Assembly: GCA_910584305.1 (NCBI GenBank)
Contig: CAJTZW010000002.1
Span: 1-64,000, forward strand
DNA from: an uncultured Bacilli bacterium
GTDB lineage: Bacteria; Bacillota_I; Bacilli_A; RF39; UBA660
Length of the DNA stretch: 64,000 nt
Reading direction: 5' to 3'
Shown: in pieces, positions 35,408-44,055 of the stretch
Position numbering within the stretch: the first letter of the stretch is position 1
Layout of the letters: every line of letters begins with the position of its first letter
The notes under the pieces: generated by a model
Databases searched by the model: none
What the model saw: only the letters and a program-made list of their open reading frames with translations
Told to the model about the DNA's origin: nothing
Position numbers and translations under genes: made by a program

Positions 35408-36220
35408 TTAATCAATAGTGATATCTCCACTTGTAGTTATTATTTTAAGTTCATTCTCAGCATAGCGATTATTCCCTTTTATAAGAATATCACCTGATTT
35501 TGTATCTGTCTGAAAATAAATATTTTCTTGATTATTGATTGTAACATCTCCGCTGACTGTTTTGATATCTGAATTTTTCTGCAATGCTATTTTATGTATT
35601 TGTATGTCCCCACTAGTAGATATTGCCTTTATTTGGTATGTTAACGATTCCATCTCAATATCTCCACTTATTGTTGTTAGTGTCGCACTTTCTACTTGTT
35701 TTACATTTATATCGCCTGATGTAGTTTTAATATCGCATGACTTTATTGTTTCTATTTCAATATCTCCACTAACTGTTTTAATTTCTAGCATCCCATTTTC
35801 TAGTCTTCCTATCTCTATATCGCCACTTGTAGATTCAAGTATTACCGTTCCTTGGTATGACGAAGGAATTGATATTTCTATATAATTCTCATAAAAACAA
35901 AATCCTATACAGAAGTGCTTTCCTACATATTCAAGTTCCAGGTCTTCTTCTGTTAGACTTTCATTAATTCGATCATTTTTTGCACCATATGCGACAACTT
36001 GAATTGTATCAGATGTGTTCTCTTTAATTCGAATATCAGCACTTACTGTTTTAATTTGAATCTTCTCCTTTATATCATAGGATTTGTTATAAATCTGTTC
36101 TGTCTTAGAATTAAATAAGAATTCTTTTTTCTGAAGTCCTAATACAAGTATACTGATACAGATAGCTAGTAAAACTAATAATAGTAACAATTTAACTATA
36201 TTTAGTGTATTACGATTCAT
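35408..36220 (-). CDS. DUF4097-type beta-helix repeat protein
   Basis: 270 residues. One N-terminal membrane helix (LLLLLVLLAICISILVL, 11-27), then an outward-facing domain built of repeated SGDI(E/Q/T)I strands (TTSGDI, TISGDI, TVSGDV), at least seven turns. This is the DUF4097/LiaG-like putative adhesin fold. It overlaps the XRE regulator by 11 nt; in Firmicutes such pairs often respond to envelope stress. Confidence 0.85.
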   Translation of the reverse strand: MNRNTLNIVKLLLLLVLLAICISILVLGLQKKEFLFNSKTEQIYNKSYDIKEKIQIKTVSADIRIKENTSDTIQVVAYGAKNDRINESLTEEDLELEYVGKHFCIGFCFYENYIEISIPSSYQGTVILESTSGDIEIGRLENGMLEIKTVSGDIEIETIKSCDIKTTSGDINVKQVESATLTTISGDIEMESLTYQIKAISTSGDIQIHKIALQKNSDIKTVSGDVTINNQENIYFQTDTKSGDILIKGNNRYAENELKIITTSGDITID

Positions 36221-36836
36221 AATGTGCCTCCTTTAGCATAAAAATAAGTTTAATAATTTCTTCTAGTAATGCATATATAATCCAGATTACCCATGTAATA
36301 TGCCACGCTGATGTAATAAAACTAATTAATAGATAAATAATGGTTGTAAGAATTGCCAAAATTTCATTAATTTGTTTCACTATTTTATTTTCTCTTTTTT
36401 GTATTTTCTGAACGTTTTTTATATCTGCCTTTGGAGTCGATATAAAATAGTACACTAGCATGCTAGTGGCGATTCCTAAAAGCAATAAGAAGACACTAAC
36501 TAAAATCCCTTCGTTTATAGCAAGTGTTTCTTCACCAAAAGCTACCCAGCTTATACTTACAAAATATAGAAAAATACTTCCAATTAATATTAGAATCATT
36601 TTTCCTCTACTTTCTGGTTTTGTGTTTTCTTTTATCACTTTTTTTCCAGTCAATAATTCATCTGTTGTAATCTGATATAATTCACATAGAGGAACAATCT
36701 TATCAAAATCGGGCGTACTTTGATCTGTTTCCCACTTAGAAATAGTCTGTCTAGATACATTTAATAAATTAGCAACCTCTTCCTGTGATAGATTTTTCTG
36801 CCTTCTAAGTTCAAATAATTTCTGTCCTACTTTCAT
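36210..36836 (-). CDS. XRE-family regulator with C-terminal membrane helices
   Basis: 208 residues from the ATG at 36836 (the upstream GTG is part of GAGGTGA). HTH_3 domain at about 5-60 (KNLSQEEVANLLNVSRQTISKWE), linker, then four hydrophobic helices. It is a membrane-bound repressor type. A dyad lies in its promoter, so autoregulation is likely, and it probably controls the coupled DUF4097 gene. Confidence 0.85.
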   Translation of the reverse strand: MKVGQKLFELRRQKNLSQEEVANLLNVSRQTISKWETDQSTPDFDKIVPLCELYQITTDELLTGKKVIKENTKPESRGKMILILIGSIFLYFVSISWVAFGEETLAINEGILVSVFLLLLGIATSMLVYYFISTPKADIKNVQKIQKRENKIVKQINEILAILTTIIYLLISFITSAWHITWVIWIIYALLEEIIKLIFMLKEAHYES

Positions 36837-36859
36837 TTTTCTCACCTCGAAATCATTAT

Positions 36860-36890
36860 ATTATATTTTGTAGTTGCGGACTACCAACTT
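36860..36890 (-). promoter_or_regulatory. Promoter of the XRE-DUF4097 operon with internal dyad
   Basis: Minus strand TTGGTA, 16 nt, TATAAT. Between them lies the inverted repeat GTAGT-5 nt-ACTAC (36870-36884), a candidate operator for the XRE protein. Confidence 0.55.
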
Positions 36891-36932
36891 GTCTTGGAAA
36901 TTTGTCAACTAAGTTTAACATTCATATTCCTA

Positions 36933-36967
36933 TATAAAGAATACAAACCTCTTTTAAGATTTGTATT
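36933..36967 (-). terminator. Terminator after the sigma factor gene
   Basis: AATACAAA (36940-36947) pairs with TTTGTATT (36960-36967), with inner CT/AG. It abuts the stop; the tail CTTTATAT is moderate. Confidence 0.6.
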
Positions 36968-37585
36968 TTACATATTACTTGAAGTTACTACTCTTTTGAC
37001 TTTGGCCTTGATACGTTGTAAACAATTATCTATTGCTTTAATATCCCGATCTAGTATTTCAGCGATTTCTTTATACCCAAACTCACTCATTCGTAAATCA
37101 AAAACTTGTATTTCAAAATCAGTTAATTCTTTTCTTACAAGTTCTACTATTTCATTAAAATTTTCAGAATCAAGTAGCATGCTCTCTGGATTTTTTTTAT
37201 TATCTCCGATAATCTCTTCAAGCAAAATAGAATTCTCACTCCCATGAATTTCTAACGGAAGAGAATCATTTAATAATTTATGTTTCAAACGGCGTGTTGC
37301 TGTTACAGCAGAAATAATCTTTCTTTCTATGCAAGTTTTAGCAAATGTATAGAAACTCGCATTTTTTTGTTCATCATATTCATGAATTGCACTACTTAAC
37401 CCAAGCATTCCCTCTTGCACTAAATCATTCACTTCTATACCATTTTTATTGGTATATGCATACATTTTTCGTGCTATTTTAGTTACTAGTGGCATATATT
37501 TTTTATATAGTATTTCTGTGGCATCCTCATTGTTTTCTGCAATATAACTTAATAGTTCATTGTCATTGTACTCTTTATAATCCAT
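36968..37585 (-). CDS. sigH: RNA polymerase sigma factor, SigH-type
   Basis: 205 residues. Sigma-70 region 2 (LYKKYMPLVTKIARKMY, DLVQEGMLGLSSAIHEYDE, FYTFAKTCIERKIISAV) and region 4 (LTDFEIQVFDLRMSEFGYKEIAEILDRDIKAIDNCLQRIKAK read across 150-190). It lies next to rlmB and mrnC, the position of sigH (spo0H) in Firmicutes. It may govern competence, pilus or stationary-phase genes; no sporulation gene lies in this window. The start is the ATG with AGGG 6 nt upstream. Confidence 0.88.
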   Translation of the reverse strand: MDYKEYNDNELLSYIAENNEDATEILYKKYMPLVTKIARKMYAYTNKNGIEVNDLVQEGMLGLSSAIHEYDEQKNASFYTFAKTCIERKIISAVTATRRLKHKLLNDSLPLEIHGSENSILLEEIIGDNKKNPESMLLDSENFNEIVELVRKELTDFEIQVFDLRMSEFGYKEIAEILDRDIKAIDNCLQRIKAKVKRVVTSSNM

Positions 37586-37593
37586 TGTCATCC

Positions 37594-38289
37594 CTACTTT
37601 CTTTGACGGATTGCTTCATAAATCATAATTCCTGTAGCTACAGATGCATTTAAACTATTGGTTGTCCCAATCATTGGTATGCTAGCGATAAAGTCGCATG
37701 ACTCTTTTACAATACGACTCATTCCATGGCCTTCGTTTCCTATTATAATTCCAATTTTTCCTTGATAATCAATCTGATCATACGGAGTTCCATTCATCTC
37801 TGTTCCAATAATCCAGAAGCCATTCTTTTTCAGTTCATCAATAGTTCTCACAAGATTTGTGACCCTTGCAATTTTCATATTCTCAATCGCTCCCGTGCTT
37901 ACTTTAATTACAGTTGCATTCACTTCTACAGAACGATCTTTTGGGATAATAATTTCATCTACACCTGCTGCTTCACAGGTCCTAATAATAGCCCCTAAAT
38001 TATGTGGGTCCTCTAAATGATCTAATATGACTACCATAGCATTTTCTTTTTGTAATACATCATCAATACTAGCATAATGATAATCTGGAACATTTATAAT
38101 TATACCTTGATGCAGACCATTTACAAGTTTATCTAATTCAAATTTTTCCTTAAATTTAATTGGAATATTTAATTTCTGTATAGCAGAAATTAAATTTCTG
38201 TCATTCATATTCTTATAAATTATAGCTTCTGTAATTTTTTCTTTTTTTTCAATATATTCCTTTACAACATTTTTCCCATATATATACAT
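37594..38289 (-). CDS. rlmB: 23S rRNA (guanosine-2'-O-) methyltransferase, TrmH/SpoU family
   Basis: 231 residues. An N-terminal substrate domain (YIYGKNVVKEYIE), then the SpoU knot: DHLEDPHNLGAIIRTCEAAG (motif 1), IIGNEGHGMSR (motif 2) and IPMIGTTNSLNASVATGIMIYEA (motif 3, SAM loop). The start is the ATG at 38289, using AGGTGAG that overlaps the mrnC stop. Confidence 0.94.
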   Translation of the reverse strand: MYIYGKNVVKEYIEKKEKITEAIIYKNMNDRNLISAIQKLNIPIKFKEKFELDKLVNGLHQGIIINVPDYHYASIDDVLQKENAMVVILDHLEDPHNLGAIIRTCEAAGVDEIIIPKDRSVEVNATVIKVSTGAIENMKIARVTNLVRTIDELKKNGFWIIGTEMNGTPYDQIDYQGKIGIIIGNEGHGMSRIVKESCDFIASIPMIGTTNSLNASVATGIMIYEAIRQRK

Positions 38290-38290
38290 G

Positions 38291-38677
38291 TTACTCACCT
38301 ACTATAAAATTCATAATTTGTTCAATTCTTCCTTTTTCTCCATTTAAGTATAAATATCCTATTAAAGCTTCTAATCCCGTAGAATTTTTGTATGTCCTAA
38401 TATCAGTTGTTTTGCTTGCATGACTTTTATGATTACGGGCTCTCTTAATCACTTGAAATTCCTCCTCTGTAAAGAAATCGCCATCTATCATTTTAGTTAA
38501 ATATTCTGATTGCTTTTTTGCGCTTACATAAAGTATTGCTTTCTTTTGCAATTCATTTACTTTTACAATCCCTTGCCTTAGTAAATATTCACGAATAAAT
38601 ACTTCATAAATACTATCACCTATATAGGCAAGAGCAAGAACATTTATATCTTTTACTTGCAAATAATTTTGATTCAT
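38291..38677 (-). CDS. mrnC: Mini-ribonuclease III
   Basis: 128 residues. RNase III catalytic domain without a dsRNA-binding domain: ALAYIGDSIYEVFIREYLL (near 14-32) has the Asp and Glu, and a second site is in GLEALIGYLYL. It matures 23S rRNA ends. It starts 1 nt before the rbgA stop in the usual mrnC-rlmB pair. Confidence 0.92.
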   Translation of the reverse strand: MNQNYLQVKDINVLALAYIGDSIYEVFIREYLLRQGIVKVNELQKKAILYVSAKKQSEYLTKMIDGDFFTEEEFQVIKRARNHKSHASKTTDIRTYKNSTGLEALIGYLYLNGEKGRIEQIMNFIVGE

Positions 38678-38678
38678 T

Positions 38679-39536
38679 TTAATATCTATCAAAAGTTATC
38701 CCTTTGATATATCCTTCCTTAATATCTTGTAAAATAATACTATAGACTTTTTCTTCATCTATAATACCACCACGTATTACACATCCACGTTTTCTTCCAA
38801 TTTTTTCAATAGTTTCAAGAAAATCTTCCGTAACCTCTATTCCATAACGTTCTTTTACTACATCTGGATAATATTTAGAAAGTGTTTCGAGGATATAATA
38901 AGCTACCTCATCTAATGGTAATATTTCTTCTTTAATGGCTGTTAAACTGGCTAAATTTAGTGCGACTGTTTGCTGATCAAATTTTGGCCATAAAATTCCA
39001 GGAGTATCTAATAGTTCAATGTCTTCATGAATACGAATCCAATCCATATTTTTGGTCACTCCAGGTCTATTTCCAACATTTACAGCTTTTTTCCCAACCA
39101 AACGATTGATTAAAGTGGATTTCCCTGCATTTGGTATTCCGACAACTAGTACACGAGTTCTTCTTTGAATCATTCCTTTTTTCTCTCTTTTTTCTAATTC
39201 ATTTTTCATCAAAAGGTTTGTAGTTTCTAATATCTTTTTGAGATCAACTGAATGTACTATGTCCATAGGTAACACGATGTATCCCTTCTCTTCATAGTAA
39301 TGAATCCATTTGCCTGTTTCCGTGGTATCACATAAATCATACTTACTCATAATCATAATTCTTGGTTTTGTTTGAATATATTCATCAATATCCACAATCT
39401 TAGATGAAAAGGGTATTCTTGCATCAACCACTTCATATACTATATCAATCTTATCCATATTTTCTTTGATAAGTCGTTTTGTTTTAGCCATATGCCCTGG
39501 GTACCAGTTTATTGTCGTATTTTGTCGATTGTCCAT
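38679..39536 (-). CDS. rbgA: Ribosome biogenesis GTPase RbgA (YlqF)
   Basis: 285 residues, a permuted GTPase for late 50S assembly. The N-terminus is MDNRQNTTINWYPGHMAKTK. Motifs in permuted order: G4 MSKYDL, G1 GIPNAGKSTLINRL, G3 DTPGILWPK, and a C-terminal ANTAR-like helical domain. The ATG at 39536 has AAGGAAGTG upstream, which overlaps the stop of the gene above. The first ~13 codons and this ribosome binding site recur as decayed copies at 41528, 43412 and 45150, so the 5' end appears to be an integration target. Confidence 0.95.
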   Translation of the reverse strand: MDNRQNTTINWYPGHMAKTKRLIKENMDKIDIVYEVVDARIPFSSKIVDIDEYIQTKPRIMIMSKYDLCDTTETGKWIHYYEEKGYIVLPMDIVHSVDLKKILETTNLLMKNELEKREKKGMIQRRTRVLVVGIPNAGKSTLINRLVGKKAVNVGNRPGVTKNMDWIRIHEDIELLDTPGILWPKFDQQTVALNLASLTAIKEEILPLDEVAYYILETLSKYYPDVVKERYGIEVTEDFLETIEKIGRKRGCVIRGGIIDEEKVYSIILQDIKEGYIKGITFDRY

Positions 39537-39541
39537 TTCTA

Positions 39542-40069
39542 TCACTTCCTTAGTTTTTTTATCATTTTTCTTTCCCCTAATGGTAATATTTCACTTACTT
39601 GTTCATCATATAAATTACTTGCTAATTCTACTGATGCCTCTAATAGCGATTGTAGAGTTTCATAAGGATTTTTATCATAATCTAATCTATATAACCAGTC
39701 GAGATACTTAATTTTAGAAGCATCGGTTGGTCTTCCATAAACAACTTTTCCACTATGTAGCCAATATCCAAATTCAACATTTGTGGTAAAGGCTGCCATA
39801 TCTGGCAATTTTCTAGGCACCCAAAATAAAATTACTGTAGCATCTGTTAATGCTATTCTTTCCCACATCGCTTGATCAACATAATCTTCTTTAGGTTTCC
39901 AAGTAGAATATTCAGGAACATAAACTACTCCATCAAATCCCATTTCTTCTAATATTTGACAAGCCTCTGTTCTCCAGGAAGCAACATTCTCACCCCGTGG
40001 AGTTGGTCCTGCTAAAAATATAGATTTTTTCCCTTTTATAACATCCTGATCTGAGTAATTAATTATCAT
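39542..40069 (-). CDS. Nucleoside 2-deoxyribosyltransferase-like protein
   Basis: 175 residues. SIFLAGPTPRGENVASWR near the N-terminus, DYVDQAMWERIAL, DATVILFWVPRKL and TTNVEFGYWLHSGK place it in the Nuc_deoxyrib_tr_2 group, which cleaves or transfers nucleobases from deoxynucleosides. Its stop overlaps the rbgA ribosome binding site. It is the last gene of the cassette nearest rbgA, so it may be mobile cargo rather than a native neighbour. Confidence 0.75.
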   Translation of the reverse strand: MIINYSDQDVIKGKKSIFLAGPTPRGENVASWRTEACQILEEMGFDGVVYVPEYSTWKPKEDYVDQAMWERIALTDATVILFWVPRKLPDMAAFTTNVEFGYWLHSGKVVYGRPTDASKIKYLDWLYRLDYDKNPYETLQSLLEASVELASNLYDEQVSEILPLGERKMIKKLRK

Positions 40070-40086
40070 ATTATCATCCTTTTCTA

Positions 40087-40362
40087 TTATTTATATAAAT
40101 TTTTTATAACCCTATTAATGCAATCTTTAGCGCTTCTATTATTATCTGAAAAACTAATTTTAACTAATGTACCATTTACTTTAAATACATATGGATTTTT
40201 TGTGGCAATTATAAAATCTAAGATTCTTTCTTCTCTACATTTCTTTCTACTTATTTTTATATCCGCTAAATCATCTACATCATCTAGACTGATATCTTCA
40301 ATTGGAATATTCTTACATCTTTCTAGTTTTTCTTTTATTTCTTCTATATTATACTTATCCAT
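40087..40362 (-). CDS. Small conserved protein (cassette gene, intact copy)
   Basis: 91 residues from the ATG at 40362. Basic/acidic, with the pattern EERILDFIIATKNPYVFKVN, then GTLVKISFSDNNRSAKDCINRVIKNL. Proteins with an R-x-x-D/E-F...KNPY-x-FK core are common in Firmicutes integrative elements (transposon-encoded TnpW-like or DUF6870-like, from memory). It overlaps the rhuM stop by 8 nt. A frameshifted second copy sits in the next cassette (41993-42250), also overlapping its upstream gene. Confidence 0.6.
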   Translation of the reverse strand: MDKYNIEEIKEKLERCKNIPIEDISLDDVDDLADIKISRKKCREERILDFIIATKNPYVFKVNGTLVKISFSDNNRSAKDCINRVIKNLYK

Positions 40363-41383
40363 TATTATCATCTATCTTACTTTCATTTAAGTATTTATTA
40401 TAAAATTCATCCATGGAAGAGATATATTCTTGATCTTGAATTATTCTAAATTTTTCATACTCTCTTTCTGCTTTTTCTACTGCTTGTTTATGCGAAATAT
40501 TTCCACTATTTTTTAATACATCTTTTCTTCTAAAATTCAACAAATTATCTGTTGCATCAATCCAATCTTGCATTGTCATAACGTGTCTTTCCTTCGCTTC
40601 ATCTTCTGCAAATACTAAAAACATGTTCGTTAAATCATTTAATTTATTTAATTCTTCTTCATTCAAATAGTTTTTAGCAACTGTTACATCATACTTATAT
40701 ATTAGCCCATCAGGACTATTTTTCCAATTGGTAAGCCCCATATGTTTATGCTCACTATTTGCTCTTTCATAAATTAATTCTGCAGCGGTATGACCAGAAA
40801 TAGCATAATGAAGTTTGTTTTGCACAATTTTAAAGAAAGTATAAGCACTCTCTGATTTTGAATTGTAGTCAGTTGATGTTGCAATAAATAAATCAGTTAT
40901 TTTTTGATAAGACATTCTTTCACTTACTCTAATCGTTTTAATTCTTTCAAGTAATTCATCAAAGTATTTCACATCATATTTATTTCCTTTGATAAATCTT
41001 TCATCATTTAAGGCAAATCCTTTTGTCATATACTCTTTTAAAATTTTTGTTGCCCATATTCTAAATTCGGTTGCTTTTTTAGAGTTAATTCGATATCCTA
41101 CAGCAATGATTGCATCTAAACTATAAACCTCTGTATTATAGTTTTTACCATCATTCGCAGTTATTTCCATTTTGGAAACAACTGAATCTTTATTTAGTTC
41201 TTCTTCCTCAAATATATTTTTTAGATGTTTTGATATTGCTGAAACACCAACTTCAAATACTTTAGACATTCCTTTTTGAGATAACCATAATGTCTCATTC
41301 TTATATATTGCATCCACAATAATATTACCATCTTTATTTTTATAAATTAATAAATTATTATTTTTTTCTTCTAAATTGTTCAT
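40355..41383 (-). CDS. RhuM-family protein
   Basis: 342 residues. Begins with an N-terminal winged/BRO-like segment (TLWLSQKGMSKVFEVGVSAI), followed by YSLDAIIAVGYRINSKKATEFRIWATKILKEYM, the classic RhuM signature. The C-terminal half includes a Fic/DOC-like H-x-x-E region (YAISGHTAAELIYERANSE). RhuM proteins are widespread on islands and phages; the molecular role is undefined. It is the first gene of its cassette; a ~110-nt leader resembling that of yhcG lies upstream. Confidence 0.85.
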   Translation of the reverse strand: MNNLEEKNNNLLIYKNKDGNIIVDAIYKNETLWLSQKGMSKVFEVGVSAISKHLKNIFEEEELNKDSVVSKMEITANDGKNYNTEVYSLDAIIAVGYRINSKKATEFRIWATKILKEYMTKGFALNDERFIKGNKYDVKYFDELLERIKTIRVSERMSYQKITDLFIATSTDYNSKSESAYTFFKIVQNKLHYAISGHTAAELIYERANSEHKHMGLTNWKNSPDGLIYKYDVTVAKNYLNEEELNKLNDLTNMFLVFAEDEAKERHVMTMQDWIDATDNLLNFRRKDVLKNSGNISHKQAVEKAEREYEKFRIIQDQEYISSMDEFYNKYLNESKIDDNNG

Positions 41384-41444
41384 TTTTTCGCCTCTTTTCC
41401 TTTATTTTAAACAAATATGTAAAAACTTTTTTTGAATAAATCCT
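41384..41444 (-). repeat. Cassette leader repeat, copy 1
   Basis: Leader of rhuM. On the minus strand it shares AAGGATTT, then GTTTTTACATATTT with the leader of yhcG (43260-43355). No clear promoter spacing is seen. Confidence 0.6.
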
Positions 41445-41528
41445 TTATTTATAAGGCTTCCACTTTAGTTTTACATTTATCCTGATACCCCAATTTATAC
41501 TTGTCGAATTTTGTCGATTATTTTCCAT
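41445..41528 (-). pseudogene. Decayed rbgA 5' end, R1
   Basis: Minus strand frame from ATG 41528 reads MENNRQNSTSINW then departs (GIRI...) and stops after 27 residues. Native rbgA reads MDNRQNTTINW. The upstream AAGAAGTGA matches the rbgA ribosome binding site AAGGAAGTGA. This is a junction scar between two cassettes. Confidence 0.8.
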
Positions 41529-41566
41529 AGCTTTTTCACTTCTTTCTAAATATATTACTACATCAA

Positions 41567-41983
41567 TTAAAATCTATATACAATTGAATTTTCTTGAACA
41601 TCTTTATAGTTTATATTAACTTTAACTTCAAGAGAATTCAATTCAATATCAAAACAATTTCTTTTATTCATATAACATGCATCTGAAAACTCTTCAAATT
41701 TAAAATAAAATATTATAGAATCTTTTGTCTTCTTTTCAATATAAACATCAGTTGGCCAAATCAAAGCAGATTCATTGTTTTCACCAAAACAATATTCATT
41801 AAATTCAATATTTTGTCTTTTCCCTATTTCTGCGCTATTAATTTCTTTCCAATTATATATATGTACACATAAACTATATTTACCAATTTCATCTACAATA
41901 TATAATTCTCCTTTGCTTAGTTCTATTTTACTTATTCCAATATCATTACCATTTAGAATCATTATATTTTGATTATTTGTCAT
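41567..41983 (-). CDS. Hypothetical protein (cassette gene)
   Basis: 138 residues from the ATG at 41983, which has AGTAGGTGG upstream. Not recognised; it looks like an all-beta sandwich (alternating strands such as GELYIVDEIGKYSLCVHIYNW and DSIIFYFKFEEF). It is soluble and acidic. Last gene of the yhcG cassette; it stops 39 nt before the rbgA-like scar R1. Confidence 0.5.
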   Translation of the reverse strand: MTNNQNIMILNGNDIGISKIELSKGELYIVDEIGKYSLCVHIYNWKEINSAEIGKRQNIEFNEYCFGENNESALIWPTDVYIEKKTKDSIIFYFKFEEFSDACYMNKRNCFDIELNSLEVKVNINYKDVQENSIVYRF

Positions 41984-41992
41984 GATTTCCAC

Positions 41993-42250
41993 CTACTTAT
42001 ATAAGTTTTTTATAACTCTATTAATGCAATCCTTAGCATTTCTGCTATTATCCGAAAAACTAATTTTTACTAGGGTTCCATTTACTTTAAAAGCATATGG
42101 ATTTTTTGTAGCACTATAAAATCTAATATTCTTTCTTCTCGACATTTCTTCCTACTTATTTTTATATCTTCTATATTATCTACATCATCTGGATTGATTT
42201 CCTCAATAGGAATATTTTTCTTTTATTTCTTCTAAATTATACTTATTCAT
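41993..42250 (-). pseudogene. Frameshifted copy of the 91-residue cassette gene
   Basis: Nucleotide-level copy of 40087-40362. Compared with the intact gene it lacks ~17 nt near the start (after GAAGAAATAAAAGAAAAA) and one nt in the middle (TTATAGTGCTAC against TTATAATTGCCAC), so the frame is broken twice. It starts within the yhcG stop, the same overlap arrangement as rhuM and the intact copy. Confidence 0.85.
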
Positions 42251-43259
42251 TTTCTTTACCTTCTCCAAAATCTAAATGTAAATTAATTTCTTCTTCTGTT
42301 GGTAATTTTTCTAATATATCTTTTGGTATATATTTGTCTAATTTATAAGAAGATACACCAATTGGAAGATTCGTTCCTTTTAAAGACCATTCTACACTTA
42401 ATCTATCTTTTTCTTTGCATAGTAATAAACCAATCGTAGGATTATCAAATTCTTTTTTCAAAATTTCATCCACTGCTGTTACATAAAATCCTAATTGACC
42501 AATAAATTCTGGTTTAAATGAAGTTGCTTTTAACTCAACAACAATAAAGCATCTTAATTCTAAATGATAGAATAATAGATCTATAAAGTAATCCTTATTC
42601 TCCATAGAGATTTTATATTGATTACCTACAAAGCTAAAACCTTTACCAAGTTCTACTAACAGATTTTTAATTTTATTTAACATAGCATTTTCTAAATCTA
42701 ACTCTTTATAATCATTTTTCAAAGAAACAAAATCAAAAATATAGGGATCTTTTATTGTATAATTTGCTAAATCCGAATCATTTTCAGGCATAGTTATTTT
42801 AAAATTATTAGTACTGCTACCAATTCTTAAATGATACCCTTGTTCAATTTGATGAACCAACATTGATCTTCCCCAATTATTTTTTATAATACCTTGAAGA
42901 TATATTTTTCTAATTTCTTTATTATCAATTTTTTCCATTAATACAATATTGTGTCCCCAAGGAACTTGTGCAACAAGTTGTTGCACTTCTTCATCATCTT
43001 TATATTCTAAATAGAATTTCTTCATATATTTTAAATTTCTTGTTGAATATCCAGTTGATGTTGGATATTCAAGTTTTAATTCACGAGAAATCTCATCTAT
43101 AAATTTATTTCCATATGAAAAATTTTCATATAATATTTTCCCTAATCTAAAATATAACATAATTAAATTTCTGTTTACTTGAACAGCTGATTTAATTTGT
43201 ACTGACTTAATATCTTCTTTAATATTATTAATTATTTCTTTGAAATCTTTTTCTATCAT
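42243..43259 (-). CDS. YhcG/DUF1016-type PD-(D/E)XK nuclease
   Basis: 338 residues. N-terminal helical DUF1016 domain (LIMLYFRLGKILYEN, YSTRNLKYMKKFY, WGHNIVLMEKI), then a nuclease domain with YFIDLLFYH and CFIVVELKATSFKPEFIGQLGFYV, i.e. the D-(E)xK core. These proteins are found with restriction systems and mobile elements. First gene of its cassette. Confidence 0.88.
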   Translation of the reverse strand: MIEKDFKEIINNIKEDIKSVQIKSAVQVNRNLIMLYFRLGKILYENFSYGNKFIDEISRELKLEYPTSTGYSTRNLKYMKKFYLEYKDDEEVQQLVAQVPWGHNIVLMEKIDNKEIRKIYLQGIIKNNWGRSMLVHQIEQGYHLRIGSSTNNFKITMPENDSDLANYTIKDPYIFDFVSLKNDYKELDLENAMLNKIKNLLVELGKGFSFVGNQYKISMENKDYFIDLLFYHLELRCFIVVELKATSFKPEFIGQLGFYVTAVDEILKKEFDNPTIGLLLCKEKDRLSVEWSLKGTNLPIGVSSYKLDKYIPKDILEKLPTEEEINLHLDFGEGKENE

Positions 43260-43355
43260 TTTTAAGTCTCACTTTCTATATTTTTAACTAACTAAATATG
43301 TAAAAACTTATTTTAAACAAATCCTTATAAATAAAAGTTTTAAGCATGGTTGTCT
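43260..43355 (-). repeat. Cassette leader repeat, copy 2
   Basis: Leader of yhcG, similar to that of rhuM (41384-41444 and adjoining bases): shared TTATAAGGATTTGTT and AAGTTTTTACATATTTAGTT on the minus strand. Confidence 0.6.
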
Positions 43356-43412
43356 TTAAATCCCGATACCCCAATTTATATTTGTCAAATTTTGTCGATT
43401 ATTGTCATTCAT
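43356..43412 (-). pseudogene. Decayed rbgA 5' end, R2
   Basis: Frame from ATG 43412 reads MNDNNRQNLTNINW then GIGI and stop. The rbgA ribosome binding site is retained as AAGGAAGTGA and overlaps the end of the 190-residue gene. Confidence 0.8.
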
Positions 43413-43977
43413 TTGTTTCACTTCCTTTAGATTTATTTTTAATTTTAGTTCTATTATTGCCTTCTTCTGAAACTTGATTTTCTTCCTGCAATAAAGAATT
43501 TTTACAATTTTCAAAAAAGTCTATTAATCTTATTTTTAAATCTGAATTTTGAATTTTGCTTCTAGCATCAGGACCAATATTTTTTATAAATACACCGTAT
43601 TTTTGGTGGGCTAATTCACTATCTACATTCCCATGAAATATAATAACTATACTTTCATCTTTTCTTGTTATAGACATAAATTTTTTGAGCTTATTCAAAG
43701 TATTATCATCATCAATAGTAATTTCTCTATCTTCGCCTAATAAAATGCTTAAGTTAGGGTAAAGATAATCATCATTTTTAAATTCAAACAATAATTCACT
43801 ATCACTATCTTTCGAATATGCGTCAAATTGAAAATCATCCCACATTGAAAATGTAACTATTTTTTGTAAAACTGTATCATTTATATACACTTTTTTTATA
43901 GAAATAAATGGTACATATCCACTATTATCCATTTCGATTAAAAGTTTTCCATCTCTTGTTTTAATTTCTTTTTCCAA
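43405..43977 (-). CDS. Hypothetical protein (cassette gene)
   Basis: 190 residues from a TTG at 43977 that has GGGGAGG ~10 nt upstream; a longer frame to 44025 (206 residues) lacks such a site. Not recognised. Mixed alpha/beta, with FSMWDDFQFDAYSKDSDSEL and ESIVIIFHGNVDSELAHQKYG. The tail (KNKSKGSETNE) runs into the rbgA-like scar R2, so its stop was once placed just before an rbgA start codon. Confidence 0.5.
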   Translation of the reverse strand: MEKEIKTRDGKLLIEMDNSGYVPFISIKKVYINDTVLQKIVTFSMWDDFQFDAYSKDSDSELLFEFKNDDYLYPNLSILLGEDREITIDDDNTLNKLKKFMSITRKDESIVIIFHGNVDSELAHQKYGVFIKNIGPDARSKIQNSDLKIRLIDFFENCKNSLLQEENQVSEEGNNRTKIKNKSKGSETNE

Positions 43978-44055
43978 TTTGTTTTTTCCTCCCCACCTCT
44001 TGTTAGATTCAATTACCATTATCACTATTAATTATCTATATAAATGTGCAAAATA

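Noticed and set aside
35395..35425. GATTAAA/TTTAATC hairpin after the DUF4097 gene as a terminator
   Set aside because: On the minus strand it is followed by A-rich, not T-rich, sequence.
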